Below are positions 46,596-54,639 of a DNA stretch of 64,000 bases, one piece after another. The number at the start of each line of letters is the position of its first letter. Position 1 is the stretch's first letter. Source of the DNA: Peribacillus folii (GTDB lineage: Bacteria; Bacillota; Bacilli; Bacillales; DSM-1321); NCBI RefSeq assembly GCF_030271255.1, contig NZ_JASJOM010000008.1:124001-188000 (forward strand). Reading direction: 5' to 3'. The notes beneath the pieces are model-generated. The model was given only the letters and a program-made list of their open reading frames with translations. It was not told the DNA's origin and did no database searches. The position numbers and the translations under genes were made by a program.

Positions 46596-47678
46596 TTATT
46601 CCGAGATTCCCGTTTGAATCATTTCGATATTCAAATCTACTTCGATTGGAATATGAGGATATACCGCTTCCCAATGTTCACGGTTGAAATTCCTCGTTTT
46701 ACTTTTCGCATGATCACCGAGTGCCAGCGGGTCTATATTATACGTCTGAAACATGTTCACCATCTCATTCATTTTCTTTCCAAGGATATGTTCCGCCCTG
46801 GCTTCTATCTTGTTCACGTCGATAGGCTTGTTCAAGTCATAGCCCTGGACCTCCAGCAGATTTGCTTTCATATTCACTTCGATCCTGGCCTTCGGATTCC
46901 GATTGGCATCCGTGATATGATAACGCACCCGTGATTCCACATTATTGATATTCGTATAATCATTCTCCTTCCACTTAATTTCGTAACTCCCCAGCTTGAA
47001 ATTCTCGCTGAGGATCTTGAATAAAAAACCTTCCTCATATGGAATGTATTTGCCGATATATGTATCCCTTTTGAACAGGGCAATCCCTTTCACGACTATT
47101 TGATCTTCCGCCTTTTCCAATAAGGGCATGACCGGATCGATGCCTTTTCCATGACTTGCATATAAATACTTATGCAAATCCACATCCGTCAAATTCGTCC
47201 TCATATTCTGCTCGATCAGCTCTTTCACTTGAACGCCTGGAGTTCTGACCATCTTCGGCTCCATCCTAACGACATCCTCCGCTTTGCCATCCACGATCGC
47301 TAAATAAAGATCCCTTCCCACCATCGGGTCGCGCCGATATGTATCCACGTAATCATTCAGCCCTCTTCTCGCCAATTCATCACCGTACAGGATGACCGTC
47401 AGTCTCCCGCCGACGATGGGAAATGGCGTTTTGGCATTTTCTTGCTGACGAGTGGCGTTTATGTCATGGGAAATGGCTTCATACACCTCTTTCCCAAGAT
47501 TCGCTTCCTCTCCAGGCTGCGGCACGCTGACAACGACCGTACCTTTGATTTTATCCTCACCCACATCATCATAGCCGACAATTTCAGCGATTAAAATATC
47601 CTCCAATATTTGCTTTTCCACTCCGCAAGCCGACAGTAGGATGAAACAGGATGATATTAAGAGTAATTTGACGTTCAT
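46596..47678 (-). CDS. GerAC-type germinant receptor C subunit (lipoprotein)
   Basis: A 360-residue lipoprotein. Signal peptide MNVKLLLISSCFILLSAC with lipobox LSAC; the Ger(x)C fold follows (VVSVPQPGEEANLGKEVYEAISHDINAT, PMLEKAEDQIVVKGIALFKRDTYIGKYIPYEEGFLFKIL, KMNEMVNMFQTYNIDPLALGD). C subunits sit on the outer face of the spore inner membrane and are essential for receptor function. The ATG overlaps the B-subunit stop (ATGA), third gene of the receptor operon. Confidence 0.92.
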   Translation of the reverse strand: MNVKLLLISSCFILLSACGVEKQILEDILIAEIVGYDDVGEDKIKGTVVVSVPQPGEEANLGKEVYEAISHDINATRQQENAKTPFPIVGGRLTVILYGDELARRGLNDYVDTYRRDPMVGRDLYLAIVDGKAEDVVRMEPKMVRTPGVQVKELIEQNMRTNLTDVDLHKYLYASHGKGIDPVMPLLEKAEDQIVVKGIALFKRDTYIGKYIPYEEGFLFKILSENFKLGSYEIKWKENDYTNINNVESRVRYHITDANRNPKARIEVNMKANLLEVQGYDLNKPIDVNKIEARAEHILGKKMNEMVNMFQTYNIDPLALGDHAKSKTRNFNREHWEAVYPHIPIEVDLNIEMIQTGISE

Positions 47679-48775
47679 GATTTATGTCCCCTTAGTTTGT
47701 AAACGATCATCTGCCATAAGAACAAAAGCGGGAGGTACACATAAATGATATAAAACCCGATATGTGAACTGATCGTGTTGAACAAATCGATCTTAATGCG
47801 GTTATCCAAGAAAATACAAGCAAATAAAATGACGAGCAGAATCATGACCAGCAGCTTCCTTTGCCTAACCCCGAATGCCCTTTTTGCCGTCCTGCTTGCT
47901 GCCCAGATCCCTAGGCAAATATTCGGCAGCACCATGAAGAGCCATAGGGAAACACCGATATATTCGAACCTCTCGATGAATGGAAGGTCGGCGATTTTCC
48001 ATAAGGTCAAGGTTGCCCATATGACATCCTTCAGCTGATCTTGATGGTAGTAGGCAATGGAAACGATGAAGGAGTTTAGGTATACCGCCATGGTGAACAG
48101 CACCCCAAAGTGGGCCCATTTTTGCGAGTGCTCTCGCTTTTTGATGAATGGATAATAAACCAGGAGCAATTCAAACCCAAGATAATTCAACGTCATTTTC
48201 TTGCAGGCCTTCATGATTTCCAAAAAGGAATGATCAAGAACGGGTCCCAAATTTTCAAAATGGGCGTGCTTCAACGGAAAATAATTCAATAGGATCAAGG
48301 GGGACGTGATGATAAGTCCGATCAAACATAAGCCTGTAATGACCCTGAACCCACCCACGACAAAGCTATACACGAGTATCAGGATGATGCTTAAAAGCAT
48401 CAGGATATTCACCCCCGGAAACATCCAAACCTGAATCACCTCCAAATACGTCCTGACAATGATGATGGTAATGGAGATGAAGTAAATGATGAATAAACTA
48501 TTGAAGGCATTTCCTGCCCACTTCCCAAACAAATCGTGGTGGATGGCAACCAAGTCTAGCGTTTGGGTGCCTCTGCCGAGCATCTTGTAGCACATCCAAA
48601 CAAGAATATTGATCGTTACCCCTGAAATGATGATCGATATCCAGGCGTCCTGGCCAGCCTCTTTCGCTATGATCCGCTCGAACCCTAACACCCCTACGCC
48701 AATCTGCATGCCTGGCATAAGGAAAAAAACAAAAAAGGCTGATATCAGCTTCGTTTCATTTGGTTTGATTTCCAC
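47675..48775 (-). CDS. GerAB-type germinant receptor B subunit
   Basis: A 366-residue spore germination protein of the APC-like GerAB/YndE family with ten membrane segments (LISAFFVFFLMPGMQIGVGVLGFERIIAKEAGQDAWISIIISG at the start; SLWLFMVLPNICLGIWAASRTAKRAFG late). B subunits bind the germinant. The GTG start follows GGTGAGATG, 24 bases after the A-subunit gene. The germinant is not predictable from sequence alone. Confidence 0.92.
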   Translation of the reverse strand: MEIKPNETKLISAFFVFFLMPGMQIGVGVLGFERIIAKEAGQDAWISIIISGVTINILVWMCYKMLGRGTQTLDLVAIHHDLFGKWAGNAFNSLFIIYFISITIIIVRTYLEVIQVWMFPGVNILMLLSIILILVYSFVVGGFRVITGLCLIGLIITSPLILLNYFPLKHAHFENLGPVLDHSFLEIMKACKKMTLNYLGFELLLVYYPFIKKREHSQKWAHFGVLFTMAVYLNSFIVSIAYYHQDQLKDVIWATLTLWKIADLPFIERFEYIGVSLWLFMVLPNICLGIWAASRTAKRAFGVRQRKLLVMILLVILFACIFLDNRIKIDLFNTISSHIGFYIIYVYLPLLFLWQMIVYKLRGHKS

Positions 48776-48798
48776 ACCATCTCACCGCTTTCCGGACC

Positions 48799-50307
48799 TT
48801 ATTCATCAATATCTTTTTGAGACCTTCTAGCTTCATCCTTTTTCCTTATCCTTATTCCATCTTCCGTCCGCAGAAATTGCGGACGTTTTTTCTGTTTTGA
48901 GAAGGGCAGGCGAATTAAACTATCTTTAAAGTCATGAAATCGCATCGGGTAAAGCGGCTCTAAATAGGGGCTTCCAAGCGAAGTCAATTTCAATAAATGA
49001 CTTAAAATGAATGCACTGCATATGACCAGTCCAAACAATCCGTATAGCTGGGCTGCAAGCAGGAAAGGGAAGCGGATGAGACGGATCGTATTGCTGATTT
49101 GATAAATCGGTACCGTAAAAGAGGCAAGGGCCGCCAGAGCAACGAGCATCAACAAGACGTTACTGACAAACCCCGCTTCCACTGCAGCCGTGCCAATGAC
49201 GATACCGCCTACAATGCCGATCGTCGAACCAACCTTTGCAGGAAGCCTGACTGCCGCCTCCCTGAGGAGCTCGATCGTTCCTTCAAGCACGATCGCCTCC
49301 AAGATCGGCGGAAAAGGAATCACTCCCCTTGACGATATTAAAATCGGCAAAAGATCCGTTGGTATCACCTGATAATGATAGGTTATGACAGCAACGTACA
49401 GGGACGATGAAAAGATGGAAAAGAGTACGGCGAATAGCCGGATCAAACGAAAGGACGTGCCGAGATTCCAAATTTGCAGATAATCTTCAAATGACGAAAA
49501 AAACGAAATGATGGTATTCGGACCGACCAATGCATGTGGCGAGCCATCAAGCATGATCCCTATTTTCCCTTCCGATAGTACAGTGGCGAGATGATCCGGG
49601 CGCTCCGTATCGATGAGCTGCGGGAACATCGAATTCCGATTGTCCGTGATCATCTGGCCTACAAACGAAATATCGACGATCGTGTCATAATCGATGTCAG
49701 CGATCCTTTGCATGACCGTTTCTACCATCTGTTGATTAACGATGCCGTCCAAGTAGAGCACGACCAACTTTGTTTGCGAAATGCTTCCCACCCGAAATTC
49801 TCTTGCCTGCAGTTCGGGGGTGGGGAGCCGATTGCGAATCAGATTCAAATTCGTATCAAGCGATTCAACAAAGGCTTCCTTCGGTCCAGCGACCGTATAC
49901 TCAGACTCGGGTATCGAGGTTTGCCTTTTCACGCTATGAACGCAAGGAATCAGCAAACACGATCCATCGGCCTTTTTTGTTTGGATCATGACCGATCCTG
50001 CCATGACCATTCGTTGAATGATGACGATATCCGAGGTCACTTTCGAAGCCTCCATCGGAATATCTCCTTTTAATCGCTGAAGACTTCTCATTGGCTGATT
50101 TTTGATCACCGCCAGGATATGCTCCTGTAGCTTTTGATCATTCACTAGTGAATTGAAATATGAAATCGTATACCCCTCTTCATCAGGGAATTGGAAGGTA
50201 TGAAAATCATGGGATGCTTTTAATTTCCTCTGCAAATCATGAAAATCCTTAGGTGCTTCCTGAAAAGCGGCTACATCGGTTTCTCTTTTGCCCTTAAAAA
50301 ACTTCAC
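48799..50307 (-). CDS. GerAA-type germinant receptor A subunit
   Basis: A 502-residue protein with a hydrophilic N-terminal half (about 1-245) that includes VVLYLDGIVNQQMVETVMQRI and LIDTERPDHLATVLSEGKIGIMLDGSPHALVGP, then a membrane half with about five segments and the GerA signature PFPPILEAIVLEGTIELLREAAVRLPAKVGSTIGIVGGIVIGTAAVEAGFVS. A subunits form the oligomeric ion channel of the receptor. GTG start behind GGGGGTGGAAGT. First gene of the operon, which is expected to be forespore expressed. Confidence 0.93.
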   Translation of the reverse strand: MKFFKGKRETDVAAFQEAPKDFHDLQRKLKASHDFHTFQFPDEEGYTISYFNSLVNDQKLQEHILAVIKNQPMRSLQRLKGDIPMEASKVTSDIVIIQRMVMAGSVMIQTKKADGSCLLIPCVHSVKRQTSIPESEYTVAGPKEAFVESLDTNLNLIRNRLPTPELQAREFRVGSISQTKLVVLYLDGIVNQQMVETVMQRIADIDYDTIVDISFVGQMITDNRNSMFPQLIDTERPDHLATVLSEGKIGIMLDGSPHALVGPNTIISFFSSFEDYLQIWNLGTSFRLIRLFAVLFSIFSSSLYVAVITYHYQVIPTDLLPILISSRGVIPFPPILEAIVLEGTIELLREAAVRLPAKVGSTIGIVGGIVIGTAAVEAGFVSNVLLMLVALAALASFTVPIYQISNTIRLIRFPFLLAAQLYGLFGLVICSAFILSHLLKLTSLGSPYLEPLYPMRFHDFKDSLIRLPFSKQKKRPQFLRTEDGIRIRKKDEARRSQKDIDE

Positions 50308-50389
50308 ACTTCCACCCCCTGACGACAGATCCTCCCGTTTTCATTATTGTAACCACTCTCTTTAAAGTTACTCCAAGCTCATCGTAAAA

Positions 50390-50445
50390 GGAAAAGGCCT
50401 ACCGGACCTCATGCTATTGACTAGCATGAAATCACAGATAGGCCA
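50390..50445 (-). terminator. Terminator after the YhcN-type gene
   Basis: On the minus strand GGCCTA and TAGGCC close a structure whose inside holds a CATGCTA/TAGCATG stem, followed by TTTTCCTTTT. Confidence 0.75.
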
Positions 50446-50461
50446 TTGCACCTGATATACC

Positions 50462-50980
50462 TTACCTTGAGCTAGGGAAAATCCGAGTTACAAGCTCACG
50501 GAATTCATCAGCGAATCCTGCAACTGGTTTGCCATTTTGAATGTCATTGGCATAGCCATCCATCCTTTGAACAAAATCAGGATTTGTGGATACATACACC
50601 TTATCCACCGATGAATCTGCTCCTCTTACTGCATCTGCCACTTTGTTCTTCAGGTCATTCGAGACATCCTTGGCTCCACTGTTGTCAGTGAGAACAGCCC
50701 CGACATAGGCATGATGGTCCGTCACAATCACCCTGGCGCTCTTAACTTCCTTCAGGGCCTCGACGCGATTGGAGATATCGTCGGAAACCCTCATATCGGT
50801 TACATCATTAACATCATTTTGCATGTTATTCACATTTTGCCTCGTGTTGCTCACATTCATCGGATTTTCGTTTGTACGATTAAGGCCAAGATTCTCGCTT
50901 GCCCCTTCTTTACCATTCGAAGAACAACCCGTAACCACCAATGCCAACAACGTACTTGATATGATCGCTTTATAATTCAT
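50462..50980 (-). CDS. YhcN/YlaJ-family sporulation lipoprotein, second copy
   Basis: A 172-residue predicted lipoprotein with signal MNYKAIISSTLLALVVTGC (lipobox VTGC), an Asn-rich linker (NRTNENPMNVSNTRQNVNNMQNDVND) and the YhcN domain (DISNRVEALKEVKSARVIVTDHHAYVGAVLTDNSG, VYVSTNPDFVQRMDGYANDIQNG). Related to YutC at 4906-5562 but shorter. The ATG at 50980 has GGGGTGTAAGG; the longer frame runs into the interspersed repeat and is not real. Located beside the ger operon, consistent with a spore membrane role. Confidence 0.85.
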   Translation of the reverse strand: MNYKAIISSTLLALVVTGCSSNGKEGASENLGLNRTNENPMNVSNTRQNVNNMQNDVNDVTDMRVSDDISNRVEALKEVKSARVIVTDHHAYVGAVLTDNSGAKDVSNDLKNKVADAVRGADSSVDKVYVSTNPDFVQRMDGYANDIQNGKPVAGFADEFRELVTRIFPSSR

Positions 50981-51100
50981 CCTTACACCCCTCTCTAATG
51001 GTTTAACGTTACTATTTGCATGGAGGAGGTAAATTATTCGGGAAACTGATATGATCAAGTGAGATAAATTCGTACGTCGTTCAACATTGACCGTTTCATT

Positions 51101-51226
51101 GCACTGCAGGCACTCCCTTTCCGCGGGCGGTTGGGGGAGCCTCCTCGGCGCATGCGCCTGCGGGGTCTCCCCTAGACCGCATTTCCCGCAGGAGTCTCGC
51201 ACCTTCCGTTCCATTCCACTCTGCAT
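51101..51226. repeat. Interspersed GC-rich repeat, copy B
   Basis: About 125 bases with nested complementarity: GGGGGAG with CTCCCC outside and the palindrome GGCGCATGCGCC inside. It shares ordered blocks with copy A (23231-23329) at roughly three-quarters identity by eye. Non-coding. The remainder of 50981-51433 shows no gene. Confidence 0.75.
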
Positions 51227-51433
51227 TAATACGAAGATAAAACCCCCAATGCCTATTGTTTTAAGGGTTAGTATTTTTATCGCCTATTCTACACTACTTA
51301 AAAACGAAGTTAGACTTTCAAATACAAAAATTCAGGCGTATTTGTACTAAGTCTGTGTCTTTCTTCTGCATAAGAACTAAGAAAGACCCTCGATTGCCCG
51401 CATTTATGTGCATATCTCCTTAAGTTTGCACAC

Positions 51434-51470
51434 AAAAAAGACACTGCCTGCAAAATACAGACAGCATCTC
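51434..51470 (-). terminator. Terminator of the DUF948 gene
   Basis: On the minus strand GATGCTGTCTG and CAGGCAGTGTC pair around TATTTTG, followed by six T residues. Confidence 0.8.
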
Positions 51471-51521
51471 TTTTAAGTTGCTTTTCCCATTCTTTTTTCC
51501 AATCGTTAAAGTGATAAAGGG

Positions 51522-51851
51522 TTACCCATCACTTCTTTTTCTAATGCTCAGCTTATCGCCTTTTATCGTATACCAAATATTCTTGAATGGTTCTGGTGAT
51601 TGTTTGGCTGCATCCACCGTATATTGGACAGCCTCTTTTTTATATTGAACATCTTCTGTGATCTCCTTCTGTGTCATGGAGAGCTGATCGGTTTCGGATT
51701 TGATTTGATCCGTTTTTGCCTGGATGCGCGTTACCGTTTCATTCACATTCTCGATTGTCGGCTTGGAATCCTTGAAGGTTTTGAAAGCAAAAAAAGCTAA
51801 ATAGATAAGGGCTCCGATAAAGAGGGCAAGACTGATATAAACAATGACCAC
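51522..51851 (-). CDS. DUF948 (YoxC-like) membrane protein
   Basis: A 109-residue protein with one N-terminal membrane helix (IVYISLALFIGALIYLAFFAF) and a coiled-coil tail with repeated Thr/Gln/Lys (VNETVTRIQAKTDQIKSETDQLSMTQKEITEDVQYKKEAVQYTVDAAKQSP), the DUF948 pattern seen in general-stress genes such as yoxC. The GTG at 51851 follows AAGGAGG at seven bases; the long frame upstream is not needed. Divergent from the 59-residue membrane gene. Confidence 0.8.
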   Translation of the reverse strand: MVIVYISLALFIGALIYLAFFAFKTFKDSKPTIENVNETVTRIQAKTDQIKSETDQLSMTQKEITEDVQYKKEAVQYTVDAAKQSPEPFKNIWYTIKGDKLSIRKRSDG

Positions 51852-51969
51852 CTGAATTCCTCCTTCTTGTTTTATCTTTACTATACCCTTAATCGCAGGC
51901 GGAAAACGAATCCGCATGTATTTTCTTGCATGCCTGGTCATATTATTATAAGACAAAGGAGGAATGGAC

Positions 51970-52149
51970 ATGAATCAGATGCCGCTACTCAAAGCCTGCT
52001 TCAAGGCAGGGATGCACTTCATCAGACATATCACCATCCAGCAGGCTGCCGTTATAGCAGGAATCATCTTTTTGATCATTCATCCAGAAATCTTCAGCCC
52101 GATTTGGATCACACTCGCAGCCTCCGTCCTTGTATTGATCCTGCTTTGA
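51970..52149 (+). CDS. Small membrane protein of 59 residues
   Basis: The N-terminal 20 residues are mixed and weakly amphipathic (MNQMPLLKACFKAGMHFIRH); two hydrophobic stretches follow (AAVIAGIIFLIIHP and IWITLAASVLVLILL). AAAGGAGG stands seven bases before the ATG at 51970, so translation is well supported. Family not recognised. Divergent partner of the DUF948 gene. Confidence 0.65.
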   Translation: MNQMPLLKACFKAGMHFIRHITIQQAAVIAGIIFLIIHPEIFSPIWITLAASVLVLILL

Positions 52150-52263
52150 AGCGCTCGACAAACCCCCTATCAGGAAAACCCCACTCCACTCGCTGCCGTC
52201 AGTAACATAACGACCTTCAGCCAGTTAAAAGCTTAGGAGCCCATGGATAACCACGAAAAAAAA

Positions 52264-52287
52264 GTTTAATCAAACGATTGATTAAAC
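52264..52287. promoter_or_regulatory. Orphan 24-base palindrome, TetR-operator-like
   Basis: Arms GTTTAATCAA and TTGATTAAAC are perfect 10-bp complements around ACGA. The symmetry and AATCAA/TTGATT halves look like operators of TetR-family repressors. No regulator or efflux gene is beside it. The remaining gap 52150-52360 shows no gene. Confidence 0.55.
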
Positions 52288-52360
52288 AGGGTTTAGCCTT
52301 GCGCAGAAACCTTTCTCCCTATCAACCCTCATTATCTTTTCGAAAAAGGTGCCCCGAAAA

Positions 52361-52394
52361 AGAAAAAAGTTCGCATAAGTGAGCTATTATGAAC
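52361..52394 (-). terminator. Terminator after membrane paralogue 1
   Basis: On the minus strand GTTCATAA and TTATGCGAAC pair with a two-base bulge and are followed by TTTTTTCTTTTT. The same element, better paired, occurs after paralogue 2. Confidence 0.7.
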
Positions 52395-52677
52395 GTCCAT
52401 GTATACCTATCCTCTTTAAATCAGAGGAATCATCCGCATTTTCTTCGTTATCTTTTTTGGCACTATAATATCCACAAAAAGTTATGGTCAGGATAAATAT
52501 GATATAAAAAGAAAGACCTACGGCCCAATTGGGGATGAAGTCTTGAATATCTATACGAGAAAAAATTACTAAACATGCCAATGGTATATAAGAAATAAAC
52601 CATAAATATAATTTATTTCGAATGATAAAAATAGTAAATATTATTATACATATTGTACAATACACTATCTGAAACAA
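52387..52677 (-). CDS. Small membrane protein, duplicated paralogue 1
   Basis: A 96-residue protein with three hydrophobic segments (FQIVYCTICIIIFTIFII; WFISYIPLACLVIF; WAVGLSFYIIFILTITFCGYYS) and an acidic tail KKDNEENADDSSDLKRIGIHGRS. A near copy lies at 53365-53625; shared core DIxDFIPNW. The TTG at 52677 is chosen because AGGTGAT lies before it at the same place as before the ATG of the copy. Family not recognised. It and its copy flank a HExxH protein gene on the same strand. Confidence 0.65.
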   Translation of the reverse strand: MFQIVYCTICIIIFTIFIIRNKLYLWFISYIPLACLVIFSRIDIQDFIPNWAVGLSFYIIFILTITFCGYYSAKKDNEENADDSSDLKRIGIHGRS

Positions 52678-52832
52678 TTGAATCACCTATTCATTTTTTG
52701 TTGCTCTTCTTAAGGTCGAACATTAAATTAAGGTAGCTAACCAAGACAATCTAGGCAAACGAAATAAATAAAAATACTAAATGCACTCAGCAAAACCATC
52801 TAGTACCCTTTAAACAATTCTCCTCTAATAAT

Positions 52833-53270
52833 TTAAAAATCAAGTATCATTTCTATAGTTTCAGAATACCTGTCCACAAGCTTAAAGCCTTTTTCCTCAG
52901 CCTCATCTTCATCCATTTTTTCATCATTTATCCATTGCTGATAATGAATAATTTCATGCGCAAAAGTATCTAGCATAGCATAAAGAGCATTAACTTTTCC
53001 TCGATCTTGAATAAGTTCATCATAATCTCCTGTTGCAATACGTATATAAGATTCTACATCTTTATCATAGGGTGCTAAAAAGGTAGCTGCTACATACTCT
53101 TTTGTTTTATGAGTTTTAATTTGATAATCACTTTTCACATATACAACAACTCGATTTGGAAAATCGATATTTTCTCGAGGCCATCTCCCAAAATTCAAAC
53201 ACACAGCTCGTACCTCGGGGTGAATTCCTTTTTCACTTCTAATCCTTAACCCACTTCTTGGATATTTCAT
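52833..53270 (-). CDS. HExxH (gluzincin-like) metalloprotein of unknown family
   Basis: A 145-residue cytosolic protein. DTFAHEIIHYQQW gives HExxH (His105, Glu106, His109), and the following DEDEAEEKGFKLV supplies an E-x-E-A pattern typical of a third zinc ligand about 14-17 residues on. The N-terminal half (RAVCLNFGRWPRENIDFPNRVVVYVKSDYQI) has an alpha/beta look. There is no signal peptide. AAGGAG lies six bases before the ATG. It sits between two copies of a membrane-protein gene, an arrangement suggesting a toxin/immunity or protease/membrane partner system, unproven. Confidence 0.65.
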   Translation of the reverse strand: MKYPRSGLRIRSEKGIHPEVRAVCLNFGRWPRENIDFPNRVVVYVKSDYQIKTHKTKEYVAATFLAPYDKDVESYIRIATGDYDELIQDRGKVNALYAMLDTFAHEIIHYQQWINDEKMDEDEAEEKGFKLVDRYSETIEMILDF

Positions 53271-53308
53271 ACTTTTCTCCTTGTAGGATCAATTTGATAA
53301 AGATTGTA

Positions 53309-53344
53309 GAAAAAACGTTCGCAAAAGTGAGGTCTTACGAACGT
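53309..53344 (-). terminator. Terminator after membrane paralogue 2
   Basis: ACGTTCG and CGAACGT form a perfect 7-bp stem, followed on the minus strand by six T residues. Homologous to 52361-52394. Confidence 0.8.
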
Positions 53345-53364
53345 CCATGGACACCTATCTTTTT

Positions 53365-53625
53365 TCAATCAGAAGAATCGTCCGCATTTTCTTTATTATC
53401 TTTCTTTAAGCTAAAATATGCACATAAATAGAAGGTCAGGATAACAATTATATAAAATGTAATGCTTACAACCCAATTGGGGATAAAATCTAAAATATCT
53501 GTTTTTGAAAGGACTATAGAATACGCAAAAGGTACTAAACACAGCAACCAGATATAATCTTTATCCCTAATCACTTTAATTATCACTATTACCGCTAATA
53601 CTGTACTAATCACTATACTAGACAT
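53365..53625 (-). CDS. Small membrane protein, duplicated paralogue 2 (shortened)
   Basis: An 86-residue homologue of 52387-52677 with the same three membrane segments and core DILDFIPNWVVSITFYII. The tail ends at KKDNKENADDSSD because a Leu codon position of the paralogue is TGA here; the sequence after the stop still encodes KKIGVHGRS in frame, so the last ten residues were lost by a point change. AGGTGA precedes the ATG by four bases. Confidence 0.65.
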   Translation of the reverse strand: MSSIVISTVLAVIVIIKVIRDKDYIWLLCLVPFAYSIVLSKTDILDFIPNWVVSITFYIIVILTFYLCAYFSLKKDNKENADDSSD

Positions 53626-53961
53626 TAAATCACCTAATTACTTTATAATTTTTATATCCTTTATAGTAGCCGCGAGAAAAAGTATAAGCATCGACAGCCC
53701 AAGTGGCAGGTCCAAAGATAAAAAAAAATATAGCACTATATATTACATATTAGGTACTGTTATCCAATATTTGTTCAAAAAAATTAAAAATAGATAACAT
53801 TTAGGGCAATATGAATTATTCGTCGTTCACATACATTATCCTATTTAGTCGATTTAAACAGCTTCCTCTCTGCGGCATCTATATTGAATTAATAAATAGA
53901 ATATTATAATAATTGTGTATAATGGAGCTATATCATACATTTTCAAGGAGGAATCGTATAC
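53626..53961. other. AT-rich intergenic region before the RraA-like gene
   Basis: No credible frame. TATAAT at 53919-53924 may be the -10 of the next gene. Otherwise nothing recognised. Confidence 0.5.
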
Positions 53962-54582
53962 ATGGATGCGCTGATTGAACAGTTCAGAGGTTTGCCCACT
54001 ACGGCCATTTCGGATGTGCTGGGGGGAATGAGCAATTTGGATTCGGCGATAAAACCGTTGGATGAGGACTATCGTTTTGCCGGACGGGCTTTGACGGTAC
54101 AGGTGCCTGTCGGTGATAATACAGCGGTCTTGAAAGCGATTGGCGAGGCAAGGCCTGGGGATATTATCGTCGTTGATTGCAAAGGCGATACATACCGGGC
54201 AATTGCGGGGGATTTTGTTGTCGGCATGATGCAGACGATGGATATTGGCGCGCTTGTAGTCGACGGGGTCATCCGTGATCTTAAGGCGATTAAGGACTTG
54301 AAGTTCCCTGTCTTCTGTAAAGGGAGCACCATTGCTTCAAGCGCCAAGGCAGGAGTCGGGGAAACGAATGTCCCCATTTCCTGCGGCGGAGTTGCCATTT
54401 TCCCAGGCGACATCATCGTTGGCGACGCAGATGGGGTCGTGGTCGTCCCACAAGCAAGGGGAGAAGAAATTCTAGTGCATGCAAAAGCCAAAATCAAGAA
54501 GGATGAAGAGCGGGCCGAAAAGTTTGCAGGAAAGCCTGAAGAAATAAGAAAATATATTGCCATGATGACCAACAATGCATGA
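53962..54582 (+). CDS. RraA-like family protein
   Basis: A 206-residue RraA-fold protein (TTAISDVLGGMSNLDSAIKPL, GEARPGDIIVVDCKGDTYRAIAGDFVVGMMQTMDIGALVVDGVIRDLKAI, VFPGDIIVGDADGVVVVP). The VDGVIRD motif supplies the Arg and Asp that bind metal and substrate in 4-hydroxy-4-methyl-2-oxoglutarate / oxaloacetate aldolases. Enzymes of this fold cleave such oxoacids; the RNase E inhibitor role of E. coli RraA does not apply in Bacilli. AAGGAGG lies ten bases before the ATG. Single gene. Confidence 0.88.
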   Translation: MDALIEQFRGLPTTAISDVLGGMSNLDSAIKPLDEDYRFAGRALTVQVPVGDNTAVLKAIGEARPGDIIVVDCKGDTYRAIAGDFVVGMMQTMDIGALVVDGVIRDLKAIKDLKFPVFCKGSTIASSAKAGVGETNVPISCGGVAIFPGDIIVGDADGVVVVPQARGEEILVHAKAKIKKDEERAEKFAGKPEEIRKYIAMMTNNA

Positions 54583-54593
54583 TCTAAACAAAA

Positions 54594-54625
54594 AACAGGC
54601 AGGGAGCCAATGCTTCCTGCCTGTT
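54594..54625. terminator. Bidirectional terminator between the RraA-like gene and ltaS
   Basis: AACAGGCAGG and CCTGCCTGTT form a perfect 10-bp stem between two convergent genes. Confidence 0.9.
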
Positions 54626-54639
54626 GCTTGTGTTCTGCC

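Noticed and set aside
50981-51226. N-terminal extension of the second YhcN-type lipoprotein
   Set aside because: It would translate the interspersed repeat and bury the signal peptide; the ATG at 50980 has a proper ribosome site.
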